Below, piece by piece: positions 1 to 7,121 of a stretch of 64,000 bases of DNA. Below the pieces are notes generated by a model. It ran no database searches. It worked only from the letters and a program-made list of their open reading frames with translations, and was not told where the DNA came from. The stretch's first letter is position 1. Each line of letters begins with the position of its first letter. Made by a program: the position numbers and the translations under genes. The stretch is from NCBI RefSeq assembly GCF_014649535.1, contig NZ_BMTF01000015.1, positions 118,230-182,229 of the forward strand, read 5' to 3'. Origin of the DNA: Streptomyces gelaticus (GTDB taxonomy: Bacteria > Actinomycetota > Actinomycetes > Streptomycetales > Streptomycetaceae).

Positions 1-2
1 GC

Positions 3-1316
3 CTGGACGAGTACCTGACCCGGACCGAAAACAATGCGACGCAGATTTACCTCACCGACGCGCTGGGCACAGTCGTCGGTCTGGCCGACACCGATGGCAC
101 GGTCGTCACCCGCTACACCTACGACCCCAACGGCCAGTCCACCACCTCAGGGGCCGCATCCTCCAACCCCTACACCTTCACCGGACGCGAGTCCGATGGA
201 ACGGGGCTCCTGCACTACCGCAACCGCTACTACGACCCCGAGACCGGCCGTTTCATCTCCCAGGACCCGATCGGTCACGCGGGCGGGACCAACCTCTACC
301 AGTACGCGCTCAGTTCACCCACCACCTACACCGACCCCTCGGGCAACAGCCCACTGCTCGCGGGTTGTGTCTTCGGCGGCCTCTCCGAAGCTGGCCTCGA
401 CTGGCTCGGCCAACGCCTGTCGGGCCGTAAAGTCGACTGGGGCCAGGTCGGCACCTCCGCCGCCATCGGCTGCGCAACCGGCATGCTCGGCGCCGGGGGC
501 GCGACCAAGTGGGCATCCCTCGGCAAGTGCCGCAAGGTCGGCAACAGCTTCACCTCGGACACCACCGTTCTCCTCGCAGACGGCACCCGTAAACCGATCA
601 AGGACGTTCAGATCGGCGACGAAGTCCTGGCCACCGACCCCGAAACCGGCGAAAGCGGCCCCCGTCCGGTCACGGCCCTGATCAAGGGCACAGGTGACAA
701 ACAACTGGTCGACATCACCCTCGACACGGGCGCATCCCACTCCCTGACGGCCACAGACGGCCACCCCTTCTGGGTCCCCGCTCTGAACCGCTGGATCGAA
801 GCTGACGAGCTCACCGCCGGTCAGTGGCTCCAGACGAGTAGTGGCACCTGGGTACAGATCACTGCAGTCACCCGCCGCACCACATCCACCACGGTCTACA
901 ACCTCACCGTCGCAGATTTCCACACGTACTATGCGCTGGCGGGCGAGACTCCGGTGCTCGTCCACAACGCAGGCTGTGGGGTTGGCGGTGCCCTGAAGGG
1001 GTGGCGGAGCCAGAGCTTTACTTTCGGGGATAATTCCTTCCTTTTGAGAAAGCGGGACCTCACTCACATCCTTGAAGGCCATCACCCTGCCTACCTTCGG
1101 GGAAATTCGGGCGATAACACCCTCTTCGGCAAGGGGGTGAGCATTGATGACGTCCAGAGTGCGGTATCCGCAGTGATGAGGCAGAATCAACGCAAGCTGA
1201 GTAGTCCCGAATATGCTCAAGGGAAGTGGGGCAAGATATATGGCGAGTACCAAGGGCGCTCCTATGTTCTTGGTTTCGGGGATGGCGTGGTTGGCCAGTT
1301 CTTTCCACTTCCGTGA
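3..1316 (+). CDS. C-terminal part of RHS-repeat polymorphic toxin (Hint domain, EndoU-like tip)
   Basis: The frame is open from the window edge, so the N-terminus is missing; 437 residues are visible. Residues about 1-115 are the end of an RHS shell: YD-repeat text, then RNRYYDPETGRFISQDPIG and NLYQYALSSPTTYTDPSG, the standard RHS core terminus. Residues about 179-322 form a Hint/pretoxin domain, starting GNSFTSDTTVLLADG and ending with TPVLVHN, which in this class releases the tip by self-cleavage. The last 115 residues are the toxin tip. THILEGHH, a following S-DDV segment and the closing GEYQGRSYVLGF...GQFFPLP resemble bacterial EndoU/BECR-fold ribonucleases. The usual Cys after HN is Ala here, and the expected first nucleophile is not obvious. 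The toxin class is inferred from motif shape. Confidence 0.85.
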   Translation: MDEYLTRTENNATQIYLTDALGTVVGLADTDGTVVTRYTYDPNGQSTTSGAASSNPYTFTGRESDGTGLLHYRNRYYDPETGRFISQDPIGHAGGTNLYQYALSSPTTYTDPSGNSPLLAGCVFGGLSEAGLDWLGQRLSGRKVDWGQVGTSAAIGCATGMLGAGGATKWASLGKCRKVGNSFTSDTTVLLADGTRKPIKDVQIGDEVLATDPETGESGPRPVTALIKGTGDKQLVDITLDTGASHSLTATDGHPFWVPALNRWIEADELTAGQWLQTSSGTWVQITAVTRRTTSTTVYNLTVADFHTYYALAGETPVLVHNAGCGVGGALKGWRSQSFTFGDNSFLLRKRDLTHILEGHHPAYLRGNSGDNTLFGKGVSIDDVQSAVSAVMRQNQRKLSSPEYAQGKWGKIYGEYQGRSYVLGFGDGVVGQFFPLP

Positions 1317-1343
1317 TATTACCCCGAAGGCGGGATTGGTGAG

Positions 1344-1838
1344 ATGTGCGGAAGCCTGATGGCAGCGGAAGTGAGAACCTTCGTTGTCTCTGACTCCGGG
1401 GAATTCATTCCGATTGAGAGTTGTGGAATCAGTTTCTCTCGAGATCGGCGCATTCAAGGGGCTATTGAGTTCTGTGTCGATGGTGTCCAGATCTTTGGGC
1501 GCAACGATATCGACACCATCGATGCTCTTTGGTCTCTGATCCTTACCTACCTCGAACATTTCATAGCAGGTGAGGGCGGGGTGCTAAATTTTCCGGAGCG
1601 TAGCTTTATGCTCGACCTGAAAAGAGTGTCTGGTGGAAATGTTGTAGTGAAGTTTGTGGGCCGAGATGAGAAGCGCACTGCTTTGAGTCGCGAGAAGGCC
1701 GTTCTAGGGGCCTTGGCGTCAGGTGCCGTAGAGTTCTTTAGTGCAGTTCTTAACTCCTCTCCAAAAGAGGAGTGGAGCTATAGGCGAGATCTCGGTGCGG
1801 CGGTTCGGTTGCATGAGGAGTACCCGTATATAGAGTGA
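1344..1838 (+). CDS. Hypothetical protein, candidate immunity partner of the upstream RHS toxin
   Basis: This 164-residue cytosolic-looking protein begins 27 bases after the toxin stop, in the same direction. That is where polymorphic-toxin loci carry their immunity gene. It has no signal peptide or membrane segment and ends EEYPYIE. Base composition is clearly less GC-rich than the core genes, as is common for transferred immunity genes. ATG 1344 is followed in frame by ATG 1359 (MAAEVRTFVV), which has a closer purine-rich stretch (GCGGAAG) and may be the true start. I do not recognise the family; the immunity role is inferred from position only. Confidence 0.65.
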   Translation: MCGSLMAAEVRTFVVSDSGEFIPIESCGISFSRDRRIQGAIEFCVDGVQIFGRNDIDTIDALWSLILTYLEHFIAGEGGVLNFPERSFMLDLKRVSGGNVVVKFVGRDEKRTALSREKAVLGALASGAVEFFSAVLNSSPKEEWSYRRDLGAAVRLHEEYPYIE

Positions 1839-2084
1839 TCAGCCGGTCACCTCCTCGGCGAGTCTGGTTGGAGCACTTTCCAAGCTGGTCTGGAAACAAC
1901 AGATCATGGGAGATGGCTGGTTCGATTATCCCCTGGTCGGGCCAGTCTCGGTTCGAGTCTCGGATGTGTCCACTGACGTCCAGTAGATCGACCGAGGAAA
2001 AAGCCCAGGCGTTTTCCCCGAGGGAAATCATTTGGCTCCGTAAAGGGGTTCCGTAGGGTGTTTGACGGCAACGTAGTCGGACGC
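1839..2084. other. Intergenic debris with one uninterpreted coding-like fragment
   Basis: No intact gene is supported here. One plus-strand frame from about 1863 to the TAG at 1984-1986 reads smoothly (IMGDGWFDYPLVGPVSVRVS) and looks like a piece of a cytosolic protein. It has no start with a ribosome site and stops early. It may be a leftover of another toxin-cluster gene. The family is unknown. Confidence 0.3.
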
Positions 2085-2120
2085 CCGCGGCCCCCACGAG
2101 GTTTCTCGTGGGGGCCGCGG
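2085..2120. terminator. Strong hairpin terminator
   Basis: CCGCGGCCCCCACGAG (2085-2100) and its exact complement (2105-2120) form a perfect 16-bp stem with a 4-base gttt loop. It closes the toxin/immunity transcription unit. No long U-run follows, which is normal for actinobacterial terminators. Confidence 0.75.
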
Positions 2121-2134
2121 ACGTCTTCGGTACG

Positions 2135-2269
2135 TCACCGCGTCGTTGTGGTAAGAGGAGGGTCGTCGGGACGGCCGTGCCCGTCGAGCGCGTTGCTCAG
2201 GGTGTCGATGGCTTGGCGTTGGAGGCGAAGCCTGACGTGGGCGTAGGCGCCGGCAGTGACGCCGATATC
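2135..2269 (-). pseudogene. C-terminal fragment of a tyrosine-type site-specific integrase
   Basis: The minus frame ends with IGVTAGAYAHVRLRLQRQAI followed by DTLSNALDG. This is the tail of actinomycete phage/ICE integrases, including the region around the catalytic tyrosine (AYAHV). Nothing upstream in the same frame continues the catalytic domain, so this is a remnant. A second integrase piece lies at 3176-3300 in the same orientation and would precede it in a complete gene. Family assignment is by recognised motif. Confidence 0.55.
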
Positions 2270-2408
2270 CGGTACGCGGTCACGCGGCCTTGCGCGGAGG
2301 GGACGGGGATGCCGCGGTTGCTGGCGGCGATCTTCTTGGTGAGTTTGGCCAGGGCCTATTTGCGGGTGGTGCCGTAGACGCGGACGCGGCGGCGCGTGCT
2401 GCCGGGGG

Positions 2409-2599
2409 GCGAGGACGTATCCGGCGGTCTGCGTCACCGGCGAAGAGCGCAACTGCGGGGCCACCTCAGGCACGCTGCACACCTCGGACGAACTGACCCT
2501 TTGGATCGCCGGACACTGCGCCTGGAGCGGAGCGGCCCGGAGTTCTACGAGCAGACCGTCCGCGCCCTCGTCCGCGCCGAGCCCGGCGCATGGCAGTAA
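2409..2599 (+). pseudogene. Frameshifted remnant of a DUF7848-like small protein
   Basis: Frame 3 reads TYPAVCVTGEERNCGATSG then TLHTSDELTLWIAGHC from about 2415 to 2514. Frame 2 then continues with SGPEFYEQTVRALVRAEPGA to a stop at 2597-2599. Together these match the layout of Streptomyces DUF7848-type proteins: a Cys...Cys-GA-SG core, a helix with W..H, then an R/Y-rich end. A single shift near 2515-2530 is needed to join them, so the gene is broken or the base call is wrong. No credible start codon is seen. Assignment is from memory of the family pattern. Confidence 0.4.
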
Positions 2600-2785
2600 C
2601 GTCCCCCTGCGCCGACACCACGCCAGCAGTATCGCGACCGTGCGGCCCGAGCCCTTGACGGCAGTAGCGACGGCAACACCCACGGATTTCGCCGCACAAC
2701 CACGGACACCAGCGGAACCCGAAACACGCGCTGACCTGCAAAGAAGCAGGCGTCGATCGATTAATTAAGGAGGTGAAGGAGATCG

Positions 2786-3127
2786 GTGTTCGTTGAAAGG
2801 TTCAACGTCGTAGCGCGGGCACTAGGCAGGAAAGCTTTGACGCCTAATCGATCTATTGAGTCATGGCTTCAGTTCGTCGAAAGCTGCGAGGAGGGCTACG
2901 AAGATAGTCTTGCTGAATACAGGAATGAATTGTCCATTCGGCGCTTCCTGCAAGCGGTGTTCGATGACTCACAGGTTCAGCGAACCTCGGATGCGCAGTG
3001 GTTCATCAGGGAAGTCGAGGCCATCGACGCGAAATTTTCATCGCTGCTTGAGGCCGGGTTTCAAGTCGCTGGAAGCTGGGGCTGGTGGGAACGTCGAATT
3101 CCCCGCGTCGGCGGTGGGTATTCCTGA
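2786..3127 (+). CDS. Small hypothetical protein, immunity-like, probably frameshifted at its 3' end
   Basis: GTG 2786 is preceded by two purine-rich blocks, AAGGAGGT at 2767-2774 and AAGGAG at 2776-2781, an unusually good ribosome site. The 113-residue product is a soluble, acidic helical protein (SWLQFVESCEEGYEDSLAEY, then SIRRFLQAVF). The frame stops at 3125-3127 just after WWERRIPRVGGGYS. The next frame continues at once with FLIDVRDAYGVDLEPI to a stop at 3169-3171, which reads like the natural end of this protein. One missing base near 3119-3123 would join them. I think the family occurs near toxin loci in Streptomyces, but this is not certain. Composition is AT-richer than the core. Confidence 0.6.
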   Translation: MFVERFNVVARALGRKALTPNRSIESWLQFVESCEEGYEDSLAEYRNELSIRRFLQAVFDDSQVQRTSDAQWFIREVEAIDAKFSSLLEAGFQVAGSWGWWERRIPRVGGGYS

Positions 3128-3175
3128 TCGATGTCCGAGATGCTTATGGCGTGGATTTGGAGCCGATCTGAACTG

Positions 3176-3300
3176 ACGCCAATGTGCGTGTGGCTCAACA
3201 GCTCCTTGAGCATGACGAGTTCGATGTCCTGCTTCAGGAGTGGGGCGAGCACGTTCGGGTTGGGTGGCACGCCCCACTCCTGTTCACACGGTGACCGAAG
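3176..3300 (-). pseudogene. Fragment of tyrosine integrase catalytic domain
   Basis: On the minus strand the text HPTRTCSPHS, then after a frame change LLKQDIELVMLKELLSHTHI, matches the box II region of tyrosine recombinases (H-x-RHT-x-ATLL, then I-x-LGH). The usual Arg-His are degraded and the reading frame is broken, so this is dead. It stops matching at HTHIGV, and the fragment at 2135-2269 begins again at IGVTAGAYAHV. The intervening 0.9 kb holds the small gene at 2786-3127. Confidence 0.5.
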
Positions 3301-3375
3301 ACGGATCGCGGCTTCGTCAGAAGCCCTCTGGTCGGGACCCCGTCCGTCTGGACCCAGATACGGAGAGGGTAGCCG

Positions 3376-4461
3376 TTAGCTGAACGTGTCAATCCACTTG
3401 TTGCCGTGCGGGGGGACGAAGAAGTACCCGCCGCCCGTGGTCAGCAAGTACTTTGCCAGGGGTTCCCCTTCCAGGCGTTTCTGGGCTGCTTCGAACCCTT
3501 GGGTCAGATCTCGCTGGAAACAGGAGAAGATGATCCCCGTATCACCGTTGCCCCGGTCGTAGCTGTAACTGCGCCGCACGATCGGTGGGGGAGTGCGGCG
3601 GTCAGGGGCTGCGAGGCGTACATGGGAATCAAGCGGGGTGAGCCTGCCGGTCGGATCGGCCGCGAAGTTGGGCTGTTCGTCGGCCGGCGTGCCGTCGAGC
3701 CACCCCCCGTCGCGTCGGCGGCCGATGATCCGTTCCTGTTCTCGTACCGAGTCTTTGTCCCATAGGTCGGTCGCGAACCGGATGATGCGCACAACCTGGT
3801 AGCTGCCGCCCACAGCCCACTGTGGCTCGTTCTGATCGGCAGAAATGAGTGCGCGGCTGAGGGATTCCCTGTCGGTGCCCGGATTACCGAAGCCCTCGGT
3901 GAAGTGGAACGGGTTACGGGCCAGGCCCCTGCCGTCCTCGACCCGGTTGGCGGGACGAGAGCCATTGATGTGCCACCGAATCGTCCAGTGCGGGGAGGTG
4001 GTGTTCCTGAGGCGCTCAACGGTCTTCTGTATCGCCGCGGCCTTGTCGCTCGCGACGTGTGCAAGAACGTCTCCATGCGCCATGGCGGGATCAAGAAGGT
4101 CGCCGGTGAAGTGCGGCATGGCCTTGAGTCGGCGAGGAATCGACTTCTCAGGTCCGAAAAGTTTCGCCCCAAGGGCGAACCCCACAGACGTGTCCGGCTC
4201 GGCGGCGACACGAACCTGTTTCACCAGTTCTCTCAATGCGCCATGTGGCCGTCCGATATCGAGCGCGATCAACGCCACGTACTTTTCCGGCAAAATTCCA
4301 CGCAACTGGACAGGAACGCCGACCGAGTCGTCAGAGCCGGCACTGTCCCCTGCAGCGCCCCTGTCTGCCAGCCCGTAGGCAGCCGCACCTCCACCTGCTA
4401 AAGCAACTGCCACGCCCGAAGCCATCAAGTTCCTGCGCCGTATCACTTCGACCTCGCTCAC
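3376..4461 (-). CDS. DyP-type (EfeB-like) haem peroxidase, Tat-exported, with altered catalytic motif
   Basis: The 361-residue product starts at GTG 4461 with a twin-arginine leader (IRRRNLMASG then a hydrophobic Ala/Gly stretch), so it is probably exported folded. The body fits dye-decolourising peroxidases: GGSYQVVRIIRF, W-D-SVREQERIIGR, LDSHVRLA with the proximal haem His, and IVRRSYSYD with the conserved Arg. The family's GxxDG loop, which carries the distal catalytic Asp, aligns with GFGNPG, so Asp appears replaced by Asn. Activity may be altered. It is monocistronic; no EfeU or EfeO neighbour is seen. Confidence 0.85.
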   Translation of the reverse strand: MSEVEVIRRRNLMASGVAVALAGGGAAAYGLADRGAAGDSAGSDDSVGVPVQLRGILPEKYVALIALDIGRPHGALRELVKQVRVAAEPDTSVGFALGAKLFGPEKSIPRRLKAMPHFTGDLLDPAMAHGDVLAHVASDKAAAIQKTVERLRNTTSPHWTIRWHINGSRPANRVEDGRGLARNPFHFTEGFGNPGTDRESLSRALISADQNEPQWAVGGSYQVVRIIRFATDLWDKDSVREQERIIGRRRDGGWLDGTPADEQPNFAADPTGRLTPLDSHVRLAAPDRRTPPPIVRRSYSYDRGNGDTGIIFSCFQRDLTQGFEAAQKRLEGEPLAKYLLTTGGGYFFVPPHGNKWIDTFS

Positions 4462-4814
4462 TTTGATGAGCCCGTTGCTTCATCAACTTCTCATCTTGTC
4501 AACCGCAGTACGTCCGCAACAGTCGTGCCCGGAGCCCGAGCTTCGGGAGCCAGGATTCGGATTTCGAGCTTCGGAGCGAGGTCGTTCACTCGTTCGTGGG
4601 TACGGGGAGGAGCTCGGGGCCGGGGCTTGATCTTCGGGCTCGGGGGTCGGGGTTCGAGCGCCGGGATTCGAGCGGTGTTGTTCAACTGGTTGGTTGAGGG
4701 TTTGGGGAAACCTTCTCCCGCACCTTCTGGTCGAGGGGCGCCCGTGACAACGAGTGGTGGGATGCCTTCCTCGCCGCGGGGGAACGCCGTTCCGCGCCGG
4801 GGACCGCAGAGGTC
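4462..4814. other. Gene-free stretch with the decayed 5' end of the next gene
   Basis: Between the peroxidase start and ATG 4815 I see no intact gene. Positions about 4540-4680 are quasi-repetitive (short TTCGGGAGC/TTCGAGC-like words). From 4698 the frame of the next gene is open after a TGA at 4695 and reads DNEWWDAFLAAGERRSA. This is a conserved upstream part of that protein family but has no start codon. Confidence 0.5.
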
Positions 4815-5288
4815 ATGGAGACCGTGGAGGCTGCCGTGCCCGCCGTTTCCGTGCCGGTGTCGGTACCGCAGCAGCGCATCGCAGAGCCGGAGCCGCAGCC
4901 GGCTGCGGACCAGCCCTCGCCCGCCTTCCTCGTCCTGGCCCGCCTGGGCCGCGCCGACGCCCGTCTGGCCCTTTCGGCGGCGGACTGTGCGGCTCGGGGG
5001 GAGTTGGCGGCCGAGTGGTTCGCGCGGGGTGTGGATGCCGACTATCTGACGCGTGCTCTGATCGCCGCGCTTCCCGAGTCTGTGGGCTCGCCCTTCGGTC
5101 TCGTACGCCGCCGTCTCCGCGACAAGCTCCCGCCCCGTCTGCCCGGCACAGCCGCGGTCGCGTCGGGAACTCCCGTATGCCGCCTGATGATTGAGTGCAC
5201 CGAATGCGGGGTGCCCGGAAGGCCGGAAGCCTTCCGCGATGAGTTGTGCGCTCCCTGCCGCCGACCCGATCCCGAACCGGCAGCCTGA
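4815..5288 (+). CDS. Hypothetical Streptomyces protein, apparently 5'-truncated, with C-terminal zinc-ribbon-like motif
   Basis: The 157 residues contain SPAFLVLARLGRADARLALS, AAEWFARGVDADYLTRALI and a C-terminal ECTECGVPG...DELCAPCRR, a four-Cys cluster likely to bind zinc. In related Streptomyces proteins, as I recall them, this block follows an N-terminal helical domain ending in WWDAFLAAGERR. That text is present in frame just upstream (about 4746-4800) without any start codon. The gene therefore looks like a remnant missing its N-terminal domain, or it initiates at ATG 4815 as a shorter protein. No clear ribosome site precedes 4815. Confidence 0.6.
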   Translation: METVEAAVPAVSVPVSVPQQRIAEPEPQPAADQPSPAFLVLARLGRADARLALSAADCAARGELAAEWFARGVDADYLTRALIAALPESVGSPFGLVRRRLRDKLPPRLPGTAAVASGTPVCRLMIECTECGVPGRPEAFRDELCAPCRRPDPEPAA

Positions 5289-5303
5289 CCGCTATCCCCC
5301 GAA

Positions 5304-5504
5304 CTATGCCTTGACGGCCTCGATGAACGGCGTCCAGGCGGACGCGGGGACGAGGAGCACGGGTCCTTCGGGGCGCTTGGAGTCGCGGACGGGGACGAGG
5401 TCCTGGTGACCGTCCGCGACTTCGAGGCAGTCGCCGCCTGAGGTGTTGCTGTGGCTGCTCCTACGCCAGATCGCGGTGCTCAAGTCGATTGGGGTGCACG
5501 CCAT
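5304..5504 (-). CDS. DUF397 family protein
   Basis: The 66-residue protein has the DUF397 pattern: AIWRRSSHSNTSGGDCLEVA, VPVRDSKRPEGPVLLVPASA, W-PFI. These small proteins accompany DUF5753-type XRE regulators in Streptomyces (the WhiJ-like arrangement) and are thought to modulate them. Its start (ATG 5504) lies inside the 3' end of the XRE gene, giving a 44-base overlap that indicates translational coupling. Confidence 0.88.
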   Translation of the reverse strand: MACTPIDLSTAIWRRSSHSNTSGGDCLEVADGHQDLVPVRDSKRPEGPVLLVPASAWTPFIEAVKA

Positions 5505-6339
5505 TTCGGTAGTCCTCTGCCGCTTTCTCGATCATTGCGAGGGACACCTCCGGCGGCAAGGCGGTGGCCCTCAGCAGATCGTACGACCTCCGATACTGCT
5601 TCACGAGGCCCGGATCATCGACGGTAACTCCGTGGTGCTGGCCCTCCGTGTAGGCGAGCGGAGGGGCGTCCGCGAAGTCCAGAACCAAGGCGTTGCCCTG
5701 CATGAGAGGGTGCGCTCCCGCGTTCCACGGAATGATCTGTGTAAAGATCCGTCCGCGCCTGGTGAGCTCGGCGATGTGGTCGAGCTGCTCGGCCATCTGC
5801 TGCGACGGCACGATCGGCAGGCGTAGCAGGGATTCGCTCAGGATGTTCCAGTACTGCGGGGTCCGGTGGTTCTTCTCGAAGAGTTGTGCCCGTGCCAGCC
5901 GCGCATCGACCTTGACATCGATCTCTTCCGGCAGGTCCGGCGTCCGTTCGACGCGGAACAGGGAACGTGCGTAGGGCTCTGTTTGGAGCAGCCCAGGGAA
6001 GACGGTCGGGGACCACTGCTCGATGGTCTCGGCGCGCTTCTCCGCGTCCAGTACACGCTCGAAGTACTCCGCATGCCCCTTCCGCCGGGCTTTCCGTACG
6101 TCCTCACACCGCCGCCCGAAGAACCCGTCCGTCTTCAGTACCCGGTCCACGTGCTGGGCCAGGTCGAGGGGCATCCGGCGGTGACCGTGCTCGATCTCGC
6201 TCAGGTACGTGATGCCGTAGAAGCTGCCGTCCGACAGCTTCTCCAGGGTCAGGCCCGCCTCCTCCCGCTTGAAGCGGAGTTCCTTGCCGTAGAACTGCGG
6301 GACGCCCGCCGAACCGTCGATCTCCTTGCATGTGGCCAC
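5461..6339 (-). CDS. XRE-family helix-turn-helix regulator with DUF5753 domain
   Basis: The protein has 292 residues. Residues about 15-75 form a Cro/CI-type helix-turn-helix (LRFKREEAGLTLEKLSDGSF...YLSEIEHGHRRMP). Residues about 100-280 are DUF5753, with EQWSPTVFPGLLQTEPYARS and IPWNAGAHP. It overlaps the downstream DUF397 gene and is divergent from the gene at 6457. Such pairs act as DNA-binding regulators of development or antibiotic production in some streptomycetes; the target here is unknown. Confidence 0.9.
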   Translation of the reverse strand: MATCKEIDGSAGVPQFYGKELRFKREEAGLTLEKLSDGSFYGITYLSEIEHGHRRMPLDLAQHVDRVLKTDGFFGRRCEDVRKARRKGHAEYFERVLDAEKRAETIEQWSPTVFPGLLQTEPYARSLFRVERTPDLPEEIDVKVDARLARAQLFEKNHRTPQYWNILSESLLRLPIVPSQQMAEQLDHIAELTRRGRIFTQIIPWNAGAHPLMQGNALVLDFADAPPLAYTEGQHHGVTVDDPGLVKQYRRSYDLLRATALPPEVSLAMIEKAAEDYRNGVHPNRLEHRDLA

Positions 6340-6456
6340 CGTTGACCGCCTTTCGCGCTGTGCGTTGTGGAGCGGGAAGTCCTTTCACGGTAGAGGCCGA
6401 TGCGGCAGCGTGTGAGGCGTTCGTCACAGTCGGCAACGAAAGGTGGACTTCCCCCC

Positions 6457-6678
6457 ATGGACGACACGTACGACCTCGCCGCCCACGACATCGGCCCGGA
6501 CATCGACGCGCTCCGTGCCGCGCTCGCCGTGCACGGCATCGCTCTGCCGTCGCTCGGGGTCGATCCGCTGACCCTCGCCGCGAGGACGACCCGGCCGCCG
6601 CTGGTGGCGCTCGGGAACTGCGATGTGGCGACCGCGCGCCGGATGGCCGAGGTGCTGCGTTCGGCGGCCGGTGGATGA
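6457..6678 (+). CDS. Small hypothetical protein coupled to an anti-sigma-type ATPase
   Basis: The 73-residue product begins MDDTYDLAAHDIGPDIDALR. ATG 6457 is preferred because GAAAGGTGG precedes it and the text further upstream does not look like protein. Its stop codon overlaps the ATG of the next gene (ATGA at 6675-6678), so the two are translated together. Proteins of this kind, with an alternating hydrophobic core and no known domain, often sit beside HATPase_c regulators and DUF397/XRE modules in Streptomyces. The function is unknown. Confidence 0.75.
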   Translation: MDDTYDLAAHDIGPDIDALRAALAVHGIALPSLGVDPLTLAARTTRPPLVALGNCDVATARRMAEVLRSAAGG

Positions 6679-7115
6679 CTCCGCTGCCGTTCACGGTGGA
6701 TCTGCTCGCCGTGCCGAAGGCCGTACCGGAGATGCGGCACACCCTGCGGGAGCGGTGCGGGGGTGTGGATTCGCCCGAGCTGCTGCTCTGTGTCAGCGAG
6801 TTGCTGACCAATGTGATCGTGCACCTCGGGGAGGGGACGCCGGTCACGCTCCGGGTCAGCGGTACGTGCACCGGCCGGGTCAGGGTCGAGCTGAGCGATC
6901 CCGAGCCGTGCGCCTGGCCGACGCAGCGCACCGCCGGTCCCGGCGACGAGTCGGGGCGGGGGCTGGTGCTCGTGGACGCGCTGGCGCTGCGGTGGGGCGT
7001 CGAGCAGGGGCCGTACGGGAAGACGGTCTGGTGCGAGCTGCGGGCGCCCGCCCGGCGGGGGCCCAAGGCGGCGGTCCGCCCCTCGGGCCCGTGGGGGCGA
7101 GGGGCGGACAGGTGA
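6675..7115 (+). CDS. ATP-binding protein, anti-sigma-factor-like (HATPase_c)
   Basis: The product is 146 residues from ATG 6675 (MTPLPFTVDLLAVP). It has the GHKL fold motifs of RsbW/SpoIIAB-type kinases: N-box ELLTNVIVHLG, a SDPEPCAWP segment replacing the usual G1 box, and ESGRGLVLVDALALRWG (G2). These proteins bind ATP and either phosphorylate anti-anti-sigma factors or sequester sigma factors. The 4-base overlap with the preceding 73-residue gene suggests a two-gene operon. It converges on the ECF41 sigma gene, ending 7 bases from it. Confidence 0.88.
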   Translation: MTPLPFTVDLLAVPKAVPEMRHTLRERCGGVDSPELLLCVSELLTNVIVHLGEGTPVTLRVSGTCTGRVRVELSDPEPCAWPTQRTAGPGDESGRGLVLVDALALRWGVEQGPYGKTVWCELRAPARRGPKAAVRPSGPWGRGADR

Positions 7116-7121
7116 AGGAGG

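Noticed and set aside
4540..4680. Quasi-repetitive TTCGGGAGC-type words as a structured repeat or attachment site
   Set aside because: Units are irregular in length and spacing and no flanking duplication could be found; probably compositional.
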